Notes: generated from the letters alone by a model not told the origin. A stretch of DNA of 64,000 bases from Pseudomonas sp. MWU16-30317 (GCF_020515695.1 NZ_JAIWJA010000014.1:1-64000); one strand, 5' to 3'. Positions 43,310-51,775 are shown, numbered from the stretch's first letter. Made by a program: numbers and translations.

Positions 43310-44056
43310 ATGGCAAAAACATTGGTTATCACTGGGGGCAGCCGCGGTATCGGCGCCGAAACGGCTAAGTTGGCGGCGCGTAACGGTTATGCGGTGTGCA
43401 TAGGTTATGGGTCCGATGCCAAAGCGGCAGAAAACGTGGTAACCGACATCGTTGAGGCCGGGGGTGAAGCGATCGCAGTGCGCGTGGATGTCTCGAAAGA
43501 AGAGGACGTCATTGCTCTTTTCGAGACCGCTCAAAGCAATTTGGGCGCCATTGTCGGGCTCGTTAACAATGCCGCAGTTCTGGACACTCAGAGTCGTGTG
43601 GAAGCACTATCTTACGCTCGCTTGCAACGGATATTTGCGGTCAACAGTATTGGCCCGTTCCTATGCTCGCGTGAAGCAATCCGCCGCATGGCTACCCCGA
43701 ACGGCGGATCAGGTGGTGCGATCGTCAACGTTTCTTCGTCAGCATCACGGCTAGGCTCCGCCGGCGAGTATGTCGACTATGCCGCGACCAAGGGAGCCTT
43801 AGATACCATGACTATTGGCCTGGCAAAAGAAGTTGCCCGCGACGGTATCCGTGTAAACGGTGTACGCCCAGGGCATATCTACACGGGGATCCACGCCAAC
43901 GGAGGTGAGCCAGGACGCGTCGATCGCCTTAAGAGCACTATTCCGATGGGGCGTGGTGGTCAGCCAGAAGAAGTCGCCGAAGCGATTGTCTGGCTACTCA
44001 GTGAAAAAGCGTCGTATGTGACCGGAGCTATCATTGACGTTACCGGAGGAAAATGA
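43310..44056 (+). CDS. SDR-family oxidoreductase (YgfF-like)
   Basis: The 248-residue protein has LVITGGSRGIGAETAKLAAR (cofactor motif), VGLVNNAAVLDTQSRVE, catalytic Ser in IVNVSSSASRLGSAGEY, and YAATKGALDTMT (YxxxK) with RVNGVRPGHIYTGIH. The basic region around the second strand is consistent with NADP use. It sits between the HD-oxygenase and the class III aminotransferase-fold gene with tight spacing. It could oxidise or reduce a hydroxyl next to phosphorus, or handle the aldehyde from transamination; neither is shown by sequence. Confidence 0.88.
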   Translation: MAKTLVITGGSRGIGAETAKLAARNGYAVCIGYGSDAKAAENVVTDIVEAGGEAIAVRVDVSKEEDVIALFETAQSNLGAIVGLVNNAAVLDTQSRVEALSYARLQRIFAVNSIGPFLCSREAIRRMATPNGGSGGAIVNVSSSASRLGSAGEYVDYAATKGALDTMTIGLAKEVARDGIRVNGVRPGHIYTGIHANGGEPGRVDRLKSTIPMGRGGQPEEVAEAIVWLLSEKASYVTGAIIDVTGGK

Positions 44057-44057
44057 C

Positions 44058-45389
44058 ATGACCGACAGTCCGCTCCTCGGAAAACACCGCCATGTGCTGA
44101 TGCCATGGTCTGTGCAGGTCAATCAGGGCGAAACTTTGATAGTTGGAGGCGATGGTCCTTATTTCATCAAGGCTGGCGGCGGTCGCATCCTTGATTTCTC
44201 TAGCGGCTGGGCCGCTACTCAATTAGGACATGGCCACCCCATTGTGCTGGAGGCAATTCGTGAGCAGCTCGACAAAATATGTTGGGCACCGCCTAACTTT
44301 GTTGTCGATGTACGGGCGCAATATGCCGCAGCTTTGTCCGACCTGTCGCCATGGGAAGAAGGTTGCAGGGTGCACTTCACCACCGGTGGCGGCGAAGCCA
44401 ACGATGATGCAGTTCGTATTGCCCGCCAACTGACTGGGCGCAGCAAAATCTTAGCCGCCTACCGCTCTTATCACGGAAATACCCAGGGCGCGGCAGCTTT
44501 GACTGGTTCCTTGCGGCGATGGGCGAGCGAGCCGAATCTCCCTGGCGGTGTAGTGCGTTTCTGGGCACCTCATCCCTACCGCAGCCCGTTCTATACTGAT
44601 GATCCAACTGAGGAAACCCGCAGGGCGTTGGACCATGTCGACCGAGTCTTAACTCAGGAGGGTCCTGAGAATGTAGCCGCTCTCATCATCGAGCCTGTGC
44701 TGGGGTCCGAAGGGGTGGTCGTATATCCCGAAGGCTATCTGGCTGGGTTACGAGCACTGACCTCGCGCCATGGCATTCTATTGATCTTTGATGAAGTCGT
44801 TACCGGGTTCGGTCGGGTCGGTGAGTTATTCGCCGCAAGCCGTTTTGGAGTTAATCCCGACCTGCTGACCTTCGCCAAAGGATCGAGCAGTGGTTATGTA
44901 CCTCTCGGCGGAGTACTGGTTCGCGAGGGCCTCGCGTGCGAGTTCGATGGACGGCTATTCGATGCGGGCCATACGCATTCAGGCCATCCATTGGCGATGG
45001 CGGCGGGACTGGGCACCTTGAAAGCGCTTCAGTCAGAAAATTTATTCAAAAAAGCTTACGAGATCGAAAGCTGGATGAAGGTTGCGCTAGGGAAGCTAGC
45101 CGTCAAACATGAGATCATCGGCGACTTTAGAGGTTTGGGGGCATACTTTGCGATTGAGTTGGTAAAAGATCGAACGACAAGGGAACCAGTGGTCGCTTGG
45201 CAGGCGAAGGATTCACGTATCACTAAAGACTTCTATCGTGATCTTCTCAACGACGGGCTCTGGTTGCATGGCAAATACAGCATCTCAGTACTAGCTCCAG
45301 CGCTGATTATCAGTGAAGGTCAATTCGCAGAGGGAATGGAAAAGCTGGATCGGGCTCTGGCAAAGTTAAGCGATAGGATTCAAGCATGA
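44058..45389 (+). CDS. Class III aminotransferase-fold PLP enzyme
   Basis: This protein of about 443 residues has FSSGWAATQLGHGHPIVLEA, HFTTGGGEANDDAVRIARQL, the YRSYHGNTQGAAALTGSLR block (cofactor Tyr/His region), LLIFDEVVTGFGRVGELFAA (PLP Asp) and the Schiff-base Lys in LTFAKGSSSGYVPLGGVLVR. It belongs to the omega-aminotransferase group. That superfamily also contains lyases acting on 1-hydroxy-2-aminoethylphosphonate (PbfA type), so it could be either a transaminase or a lyase of a phosphonate intermediate. GGAGG precedes ATG 44058. Last gene of the divergent operon. Confidence 0.88.
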   Translation: MTDSPLLGKHRHVLMPWSVQVNQGETLIVGGDGPYFIKAGGGRILDFSSGWAATQLGHGHPIVLEAIREQLDKICWAPPNFVVDVRAQYAAALSDLSPWEEGCRVHFTTGGGEANDDAVRIARQLTGRSKILAAYRSYHGNTQGAAALTGSLRRWASEPNLPGGVVRFWAPHPYRSPFYTDDPTEETRRALDHVDRVLTQEGPENVAALIIEPVLGSEGVVVYPEGYLAGLRALTSRHGILLIFDEVVTGFGRVGELFAASRFGVNPDLLTFAKGSSSGYVPLGGVLVREGLACEFDGRLFDAGHTHSGHPLAMAAGLGTLKALQSENLFKKAYEIESWMKVALGKLAVKHEIIGDFRGLGAYFAIELVKDRTTREPVVAWQAKDSRITKDFYRDLLNDGLWLHGKYSISVLAPALIISEGQFAEGMEKLDRALAKLSDRIQA

Positions 45390-45483
45390 AGCGTAAATGT
45401 TGTCTGCCTAGATGATTCCTGAACACCAACGCCGGTCGTATTTATGTGGCGCGTAGGCGCGTTTACAAGGGTCGCGGTAGGGA

Positions 45484-45542
45484 TGGCGGTTACCCGCCAC
45501 CCCCGCACAGATCCGTACGTGCAGAACTACCGCATACGGCTC
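45484..45542 (-). ncRNA. Group II intron domains V and VI
   Basis: On the minus strand, GAGCCGTATGCGGTAGTTCT then GCACGTACGGATCTGTGCGG gives a domain V hairpin, followed by the GGCGGGTAACCGCC hairpin of domain VI. This GAGCCGTATGCGG...CACGTACGG core is characteristic of bacterial group II introns. The intron 3' end must lie just beyond, near 45475-45484. Confidence 0.8.
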
Positions 45543-47323
45543 CTGCCTCGGGTACATGACGCGAAGCGATCCTCAGGGTATGGGTGTGCATTCTTTAGGC
45601 TAGGTATGTAGTGATTTGTGAGCAACCCGAAGCGAGACCATTGCAGCCGATTCCGCTGGCTACGTCGCATGAGCGCCTGGCGCCAATATCGACAAACGGC
45701 TTTCCTGAAGCCACTCAGCCGCTTCAAGTTTCCCGGTACCGGGTGGTAATTGAAGTACCCACTTACCACCCGGGTAAGCCATTGCCCTTGAACCCGGACA
45801 AGGTCATGACGCCGGCGGCTCAGCTCCTCACGGATAGCAAGAAGCGTCTCACGCATACGCTTTTTGACAGTCAGTCGCAGTACTTGAAAGTCACCGCGTC
45901 GACTGACACTACAACAGTGGGTAAAACCCAGGAAATCAAAAGTCTCCGATTTTCTCAAACCTCGTTTCCTGCGATTTATCACGGCAAAACGACCAAACTC
46001 AATCAGCCGTGTTTTCGAGGCGTTGAGCGATAGACCGAACCTAGCCAACCGTTCCTGCAACTGCACAAGAAACTACTGAGCCTGCACTTTCGTCCTGAAC
46101 CCCACCACACTGTCATCCGTATAGCGCACGAAGATCGCATCGCCACGGGCGTGGCGCTCGCGCCACTGCCTTGCCCATAGATCCAGCACGTAGTGAAGAT
46201 AGATATTCGCCAGCAGCGGCGATATCACCGCGCCTTGGGGCGTCCCCTTGGTCGCAGCCACCCTACGGCCATCCTCCATAACACCCGCTTGAAGCCATTT
46301 GCAGATAAGCCCGAGCAAGCGTCGGTCTGCAATCCGGTGCCCCAGAAACATCAGTATCCATTCATGGTCGATCTCATCAAAGAACGAGGTGATATCCGCA
46401 TCAAGTATCCAGTTCACTTTTTGGCTTTTCAGCGCGACCGTTAACGCATCAAGCGCATCGTGCTGACTGCGGCCCGGTCGAAACCCGTACGAGAATCCAG
46501 GAAAGTCTTCCTCATAAATCGCATTCAGAACGGTGACAACCGCCTGCTGCACGATCTTGTCCTCCACAGAAGCAATACCCAACGGGCGCTGCCTGCCATC
46601 GGCTTTGGGAATGTAGACCCGCCGCGATGGCGTTGCTCGAAAAGCTCCTTTGTGAAGCCTTCCGTGCAACTCGGTCACACGCTGGGGAAGACCTTCCTCA
46701 TAGTCTCGCCACGACATACCGTCCATGCCCACCGCAGCATCGCGACGCAGTGCATAAAAACTCTGCGCCAATAACTGTGGTGTGATGTGATGCAGCAATG
46801 CCGTGAACTGCATGCCCTTATTCCTGCGGGCTGCTTCACGTACACCTTCAAGTCCCATCGACGCGCAACTGATCCGGCTCTGTGTCCGGGGCACGGGAGG
46901 CCTGTCGGTGTTTCCCTTGGCTACGTCCCATTCCTCCACCATCTCCGCAGGGCTAGGCCCTTTGTTCGATGACTTCTCAGGTACTACGGACGTATCCGAC
47001 TTCTCAGCGGCGTAGGCAGCAGGGTTACGGCTTTTGGCCTTTACTGCTCCGCCCGGTGCTTGCACACCGGGCGCCGCTGAGATCTCCCAGTTTCTGTGCA
47101 AAGGACTTCCCGACGTGCACAGGGTCTCCGACCGCCCGGGATCAGAGCATGACTGGCGTATAACGCCATGCTCCGTATTGCCTTCTGCTTCGCTTAACAG
47201 CATCGGCATCCCGAATTCCTGATTACGCGGCTCAATGGCTGGCCCATCGGTTTCCCCTGTCAACGCTTCACCCTGCACCTCGCGGTGCAGCATGCATGAC
47301 TCGGGGTATGGTTGATTCGCCAT
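45527..47323 (-). pseudogene. ltrA: Group II intron reverse transcriptase/maturase with in-frame amber stop
   Basis: The frame shows RT blocks: FTALLHHITPQLLAQSFYAL, KADGRQRPLGIASVEDKIVQ, YEEDFPGFSYGFRPGRSQHD, NWILDADITSFFDEIDHEWI, KGTPQGAVISPLLANIYLHY and VRYTDDSVVGFRTKVQAQ. It then stops at TAG (46073-46075). The same frame continues without damage for another 180 residues (LVQLQERLARFGLSLNASK, TFDFLGFTH, RLTVKKRMRET and the maturase X domain), ending within domain V. The active site is YTDD rather than the usual YADD. Codons before about 46858 (MGLEGVREAARR) overlap intron RNA and may not be translated. One point mutation, or amber suppression, separates it from an intact gene. Confidence 0.9.
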
Positions 47324-47591
47324 TTCTTACCAGTATCGAACTTTCATCGACTATCCTCTGCCAGCTTTAACTGGCGCTCTAAGCGGACGGTAAACACAAC
47401 TTTCGAATCTTTTCCCTACTCCAGCTTCCATGGCAGCTTGCCTCACCTACCGGCCCTGTACCAACGCCGGTTTATAACCCGTTATATGATCACTTCTCAT
47501 ATGCCAAACCTATGTCGGAAGAGGAAACCTTCGAGGACGCACGACAGTCTATTCTTCAAGACTTGACTTCACTTTTTCAGGGCGGCAATGC

Positions 47592-48347
47592 ATGAACTCT
47601 CTCTGGATCGCACTGGCCATTTTCGGTTGCCTGGTTGCTGCGTCGCTTTTCATGATGCATTGGTACCCTAAGCTCGCTTCCCACCACAGAGATGACGACA
47701 CAAACACCGTCATTCGCTTGGTAGCCAACATTTTTGTGGTCATGACATCGCTGGTGTTTGGTCTGATGATCAACTCTGCCAAGAACACCTTCGAGTCCAT
47801 TGATGCAAACTTCCATGGGTATGCAACTAGCCTGATTATTTTTGACCGGACGCTGCGAGGCTATGGAGATGCGACACAAGACACGCGCAACCGTCTGATC
47901 ACCTATCTTGAGCACGCTATCGAGAACCCGTATCGAGGTGACGAGGCATTGCAACATCGCAATAGCGAAGCAGCTAAATATTTGGATGACATAGGCAAGT
48001 CGTTGACCAGCATCAAGCCGCCGGATCGCTTCCATGAAACGATGCTTCAGGATATCCGTCAGCAATATCACTCGCTCATTGAACAACGCTGGAGGATCGT
48101 CGAGCAGTCAGAGGGAGCGATTCCAGGCCCTTTGATTGGGATGCTGGCTGCTTGGTTGACACTCATATTCGCCAGTTTTGGATACCGCGCTCCCCAAAAC
48201 TCGATGGTGATTGGAATGTTTATCATCTCGTCATTGCTCATCGCGGGCTCTGTCTACCTTGTATTGGACATGGATGTGCCATTTCACGGCCCTATCCAGA
48301 TATCCGACGAGCCCCTGCGCAGGGCGCTCGCTGTAATGCAGCTCTAG
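47592..48347 (+). CDS. DUF4239 (bestrophin-like) membrane protein
   Basis: The 251-residue protein has four predicted membrane segments: two near the N-terminus (LWIALAIFGCLVAASLFMMH; VANIFVVMTSLVFGLMIN) and two near the C-terminus (PLIGMLAAWLTLIFASFGY; MVIGMFIISSLLIAGSVYLV). In between is a soluble helical region starting SAKNTFESIDANFHGYATSL. The conserved LVFGLMINSA and LDMDVPFHGPIQISDEPLRR blocks identify the DUF4239/bestrophin-like family. Function unknown; an ion-channel role has been suggested by fold only. It stands alone between the intron and a GNAT relic. Confidence 0.85.
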   Translation: MNSLWIALAIFGCLVAASLFMMHWYPKLASHHRDDDTNTVIRLVANIFVVMTSLVFGLMINSAKNTFESIDANFHGYATSLIIFDRTLRGYGDATQDTRNRLITYLEHAIENPYRGDEALQHRNSEAAKYLDDIGKSLTSIKPPDRFHETMLQDIRQQYHSLIEQRWRIVEQSEGAIPGPLIGMLAAWLTLIFASFGYRAPQNSMVIGMFIISSLLIAGSVYLVLDMDVPFHGPIQISDEPLRRALAVMQL

Positions 48348-48359
48348 ATGGTTCGCTGG

Positions 48360-48523
48360 GCGCTGGCATTCGTAATGCCAGTCACATGAGTGTTGATGTG
48401 AATGAACAGAACTCCAAAGCGGTAGCATTCTATTTACATCAAGGTTTTGTTCAAACAAGTCGTTCTCCGCTGGATTGCGAGAGCCGCCCCTTACCCTTGC
48501 TGCACCTAGCTCTGCCCGCCTAG
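48360..48523 (+). pseudogene. GNAT acetyltransferase, C-terminal fragment
   Basis: About 50 residues read MSVDVNEQNSKAVAFYLHQG FVQTSRSPLD, then PLPLLHLALPA. This is the last part of a GNAT fold (strand, N-x-x-A-V-x-F-Y helix, final strand) as in YjaB/YiiD-like acetyltransferases. The acetyl-CoA-binding half is missing. It lies directly downstream of the DUF4239 gene and next to an IS66 fragment, so it was probably cut by transposition or deletion. Confidence 0.75.
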
Positions 48524-48532
48524 GGGTGTAAT

Positions 48533-48558
48533 CGTGAATCGCTCCAAGCTTCTGCTTC
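48533..48558 (+). terminator. Possible rho-independent terminator
   Basis: AATCGC and GCGATT arms around a long loop are followed by TTTTT. It lies after the GNAT fragment and before the IS66 fragment. The stem is only 6 bp and the loop about 19 bases, so support is modest. Confidence 0.35.
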
Positions 48559-48573
48559 AGGGCGATTTTTTAT

Positions 48574-48801
48574 TCAGCAGGCCGGCATCCATTGATTTGG
48601 TAGTAATTGCCCGATCTCACTGGCTCGGTGTGTCGGCAATGTCACCACATCTTTGAGATAGGCATACGGATCATGTCCATTCATACGCGCCGACTGGATC
48701 AGGCTCATGATCGCCGCTGCCCGTTTTCCGCTGCGTAGCGATCCTGCAAACAACCAGTTCGAGCGCCCGAGTGCCCACGACCGTAAGCGTCTGCGGATCA
48801 C
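48574..48801 (-). pseudogene. IS66-family TnpC, C-terminal fragment
   Basis: 75 residues include SWALGRSNWLFAGSLRSGKR, AAAIMSLIQSARMNGHDPYA and RASEIGQLLPNQWMP, the C-terminal domain (DDE_Tnp_IS66_C) of TnpC. It matches the end of the decayed IS66 at 27.1-28.5 kb nearly residue for residue in GKRAAAIM and ARMNGHDPYAYL, but in the opposite orientation. The upstream part of TnpC is absent. Confidence 0.88.
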
Positions 48802-48822
48802 ACCTTGCTTTTCGATTGCAGT

Positions 48823-49350
48823 TTAGGACGGATGGCTTACCGAAAACCTACGCGTAGCTATGAGAACGGGAAGAAGCTGCCTACCCATTTCCGACAGTTG
48901 ATATTCAACCATCCGAGGTAACTTTCGACCTTCCATCAGCGGAACATCGGCGCCAAAATACTCGGGTGTTCCAGTCAGAACCCCTCGGAAATTGGACAAA
49001 GGTTCGCCAATGCGCACCCCTCTCGAATCAACACGAAGTTCTCGAATGGCATCCTCGTGTGCGCCACCTCGATGTTTGAGCACAGATATCGCTTTGCGCA
49101 GTCGGCCCTGAGCTTCGAAGAAGCGAATCAAGATGACCGTATCCGCCACATAGGAAACGTTGAAATTAGTGGACATAGAACCGACCAGTCCATGCTGAGG
49201 ATTGATCAGGAAGGTCACGACCCCGAGCTGGCTAAGATAGGAAAGCAGCTCATGAATCTGCAAAATCAGTTGTTGTTTCTGTGGCATTGCCGCCATGTAG
49301 CCATTGAGGCTATCAACGACAATCATAGAACTGCCGCGCTGCTCGACCTC
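48823..49350 (-). pseudogene. Chimera: KaiC-like ATPase C-terminus joined to HxlR C-terminus
   Basis: 49350-48931 encodes SSMIVVDSLNGYMAAMPQKQ (Walker B/DSLNGY), INPQHGLVGSMSTNF, VADTVILIRFFEAQGRLRKA and ISVLKHRGGAHEDAIREL through FRGVLTGTPEYFG, the second half of a KaiC/RecA-like domain. Walker A and the N-terminal half are missing. From 48930 the same frame reads LPRMVEYQLSEMGRQLLPVL, the last helix of an HxlR-type winged helix regulator. The product would be a nonsense fusion made by deletion. Its other side abuts the sugar-binding protein fragment. Confidence 0.78.
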
Positions 49351-49981
49351 GGCCGTGGGCAACGATGATGCCGAGGGTGGTCGGCTCCAGGCGCAAGCCA
49401 TGGTCGACAAACTCAAGGGCAAGGGCGACGTCGTAATCATTCAAGAGCCGATCGGCCAGTCGGCGCAGATCGACCGCGAAAAGGGCGAAATGGAAGTCCT
49501 CAAAAAACACCCCGACATCAAGATCATCGAAATGAAGACTGCCAACTGGTCCCGTGCAGAAGCCCTCGCGCTGACCGAGGACTGGCTCAATGCGCACCCC
49601 AACGGGGGTATCTCCGGAATCATCGCGCAAAACGACGACATGGCCCTTGGCGCGTTGCAAGCCGTCAAATCCTGCGGCCTGACGCCTGCCGGCGTGCCGG
49701 TCACGTCCATCGACGGGATGCCCGACGCGATCCAGGCCGCGAAGAAAAACGAAGTCACGACCTTCCTCCAAGATGCTCAGGCGCAGTCTCAAGGCGCATT
49801 GGATGTGACCCTGCGCGCCTTGGCGGGCAAGGATTACAAACCGCAGTCGGTCATCTGGGAGCGCTACACCAAAGACGTGAAGTGGGGCGACGGCACTGAC
49901 AAAAACTACATCCTGCCGTGGGTGCCAGTGACCGACAGCAATGCCGATGCGCTCTATCAGCAGGTCAGCGGCGGCAAATAG
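49350..49981 (+). pseudogene. Sugar ABC transporter periplasmic binding protein, 3' fragment
   Basis: About 210 residues begin abruptly at VGNDDAEGGRLQAQAMVDKL and continue GDVVIIQEPIGQSAQIDREK, ANWSRAEALALTEDWLNAHP, GISGIIAQNDDMALGALQAV, VPVTSIDGMPDAIQAAKKNE and FLQDAQAQSQGALDVTLRAL. This is the C-terminal two thirds of an RbsB/XylF-like peripla smic sugar-binding protein. The signal peptide and first domain are gone, replaced by the KaiC fragment on the other strand. Codon use is strongly GC-biased, like the SDR, LacI and TetR pieces that follow, so these come from one sugar operon. Confidence 0.87.
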
Positions 49982-50055
49982 CGATCGCCCCCCTATCGTT
50001 GCCGCCGAGCGCGAGCAACGATCGATCTACCGGGCGCGACACAGGAGTCATCTTC

Positions 50056-50676
50056 ATGTCTGAATTCTGGAACAGGGCCTTCGACCTGGACGGCCGCTGC
50101 GCGGTGATCACTGGCGGGGCGGCCGGCATAGGCTTGGCCTGTGCCGGCCTGCTGGTTGAGCGAGGGGCACGGGTTGTGTTGCTGGACCGTGATCCTGCAT
50201 TCGTCGAAATCGCCGCCGGCCTGGGCACAGCGCACATCGGCCTCAGAGTGGATTTGCGCCAGATCGACCAGATCACCCGCACCATCGATACCGTCGCCGA
50301 TCACTTCAAGCGTATCGATTATCTGGTCAACAGCGCTGGGGTCGCGGTGCTCGACATAGCGCTCGACGTCACCGAAAACGCTTGGGACACGACACTGGAG
50401 ATCAATCTCAAGGCCAGTTTTTTCGTCGCTCAGGAAGCAGGGCTGCAGGTGCCCACGGATATATCCGTGGCAGGCTTCGACGATATTTCCATGGCCGCCT
50501 ACTGCGATCCGCCGTTGACGACCGTAGAGCAACCGGCCGAAGACTTTGGACGCCACGCCGTACACAGGCTGGTCGCCCTGATCGAAAACAAGCCGTTGGC
50601 CGAACGCCACGTACAGCTGCCATTCACGCTGAAGATTCGTGCAAGTGCCTGCGCGCCAGCAGGGGCCGGTCGATAG
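50056..50676 (+). pseudogene. In-frame chimera: SDR N-terminus fused to LacI C-terminus
   Basis: Residues 1-128 are an SDR (LDGRCAVITGGAAGIGLACA cofactor motif, YLVNSAGVAVLDIALDVTEN, TTLEINLKASFFVAQ) lacking the catalytic Ser and YxxxK. From about residue 129 the frame reads LQVPTDISVAGFDDISMAAY, CDPPLTTVEQPAEDFGRHAV and HRLVALIENKPLAERHVQLP, the C-terminal part of a LacI/GalR effector domain. The reading frame is preserved across the junction near 50437. An internal deletion removed the end of the dehydrogenase gene and the start of the regulator gene. The 206-residue product is unlikely to have either function. Confidence 0.88.
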
Positions 50677-50727
50677 CAGGGCAGCATGGCGTATGATTGG
50701 CGCTGCACTTTCAGCCACAGGACCTCC

Positions 50728-51369
50728 ATGGCCACTCCCAATTCCGGGCTGCGCAGCCAACAAGCTGAAGAAACCCGCGCACGCATCCTCAAGGCCGCCA
50801 CCAAAGTGTTCAGCCAGGACGGCTATTCGGGCGGCCGCATCGAAAAGATCTCGCGGCTGGCCAAGTCCAACGACCGCATGATCTATTACTACTTCAAGAG
50901 CAAGGAGCAGTTGTTCATCCGTGTCCTGGAGGGCATCTACGCCGACTTCAACGAAGCCGAAAGCCGCCAGCGCTTCGACCTCGCCCAGCCGGTCGCGGCC
51001 CTTGAGCAACTGGTGGGGTTCGTCTGGGACTACTACGGGCGCCACCCCGAATTCATCAGCATCCTGAACAGCGAAAACCTGCACAAAGGCAAGCACTCGC
51101 GCAAGTCGCCCCATCTGTTGGCGCTGTCGGGCGCGGCGCTGGATACCCTCGCGCCAATCATCCAGGCGGGGCAGGCGCAGGGACTGTTTCGCATGGATGT
51201 GGATGTGATCCACACTTACCTGATGATTTCCTCGCTGTGCTACTTCTATAACTCCAACCTGCATACCTTGGGCGCCTTCCTGGGCACCGATCTGAACAGC
51301 AAGGGCGCGCGCGAGCACTGGCTGGATTACGCTCGCGATCAGGTACTGCGCGGGCTGGCGGCAGGCTGA
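50728..51369 (+). CDS. TetR/AcrR-family regulator
   Basis: The 213-residue protein has a helix-turn-helix at about 12-60: EETRARILKAATKVFSQDGY, GGRIEKISRLAKSNDRMIYY, YFKSKEQLFIRVLEGIY. The C-terminal domain (LEQLVGFVWDYYGRHPEFIS; NSENLHKGKHSRKSPHLLAL) belongs to the RutR-like/TetR_C_33 group common in Pseudomonas sugar and purine operons. AGGACCTCC precedes ATG 50728. It is intact although all neighbours are broken; it may now regulate distant genes or nothing. Confidence 0.88.
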   Translation: MATPNSGLRSQQAEETRARILKAATKVFSQDGYSGGRIEKISRLAKSNDRMIYYYFKSKEQLFIRVLEGIYADFNEAESRQRFDLAQPVAALEQLVGFVWDYYGRHPEFISILNSENLHKGKHSRKSPHLLALSGAALDTLAPIIQAGQAQGLFRMDVDVIHTYLMISSLCYFYNSNLHTLGAFLGTDLNSKGAREHWLDYARDQVLRGLAAG

Positions 51370-51479
51370 CCGGATTCAGTGGCTGCCGGGATTGATGCGC
51401 AGCCAGGCCACTTGCTTGCCCAGAGGTGGCCAAGTGGCCTTGTCTGCCGCAAAGGTGCTGCGCAGATTTGATGGCGATC

Positions 51480-51775
51480 GGAACGTTAACCTAACCGGTC
51501 CATCCTTGAACGGCCTGCGACCATTGACATCCACGGCGAGGAAAGAAATGGCTCCATGGCACAAAGCGTCGCTGTCGCGAATCGCGCCGAAGATCACCAG
51601 CCCTCCCAACCGTCGCTGCACGGCATGAGCTACCATCAGTCGCCACCGATCGCGTTTTTAGATCCCCACCAGCATCCACCACGACGATGTCGCCGGGCTG
51701 CGACATGTCCATCGCCTTGTGCCTCATCAAGTTGAGGGTTGGGCCGACAGGCCGTTCCCGCCTGAAAAACGGGCG
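51480..51775 (-). pseudogene. RraA-family protein, frameshifted remnant
   Basis: One frame reads VGPTLNLMRHKAMDMSQPGD IVVVDAGGDL; after a frame change near 51650, the other reads MVAHAVQRRLGGLVIFGAIR DSDALCH and VNGRRPFKDGP. These are consecutive conserved blocks of the RraA/HMG-aldolase family (DxxxPGDVLVVDAGG; VVDGAIRDxxAL; P-KDGP). Both ends are missing. RraA-like aldolases act on branched hydroxy keto acids, so this may be part of the same dismantled sugar-acid locus. The DNA at 51376-51480 continues an open frame that I do not recognise. Confidence 0.75.

Larger units (their letters stand above)
45484..47460 (-). mobile_element. Group II intron (approximate limits)
   Basis: The element contains domain V/VI RNA at its 3' end and a reverse transcriptase/maturase frame. 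Upstream of the frame, structured GC-rich DNA up to about 47460 probably includes domain I; a GTGAGGCAAGC string on the minus strand near 47437 could be the 5' boundary, but that is uncertain. It lies between the class III aminotransferase gene and the DUF4239 gene. Confidence 0.7.

Noticed and set aside
32834..45389. Cluster as a D-cycloserine-type biosynthetic locus
   Set aside because: Ddl and racemase copies recall self-protection genes, but no O-ureidoserine or hydroxyurea-forming enzymes are present and the ABC genes encode an importer with a periplasmic binding protein, not an exporter.
49993..51318. 441-codon minus-strand open frame across the SDR-LacI chimera and TetR gene
   Set aside because: It is antisense to recognisable SDR, LacI and TetR sequences in GC-rich DNA, has no family motif and no ribosome site; a shadow frame.
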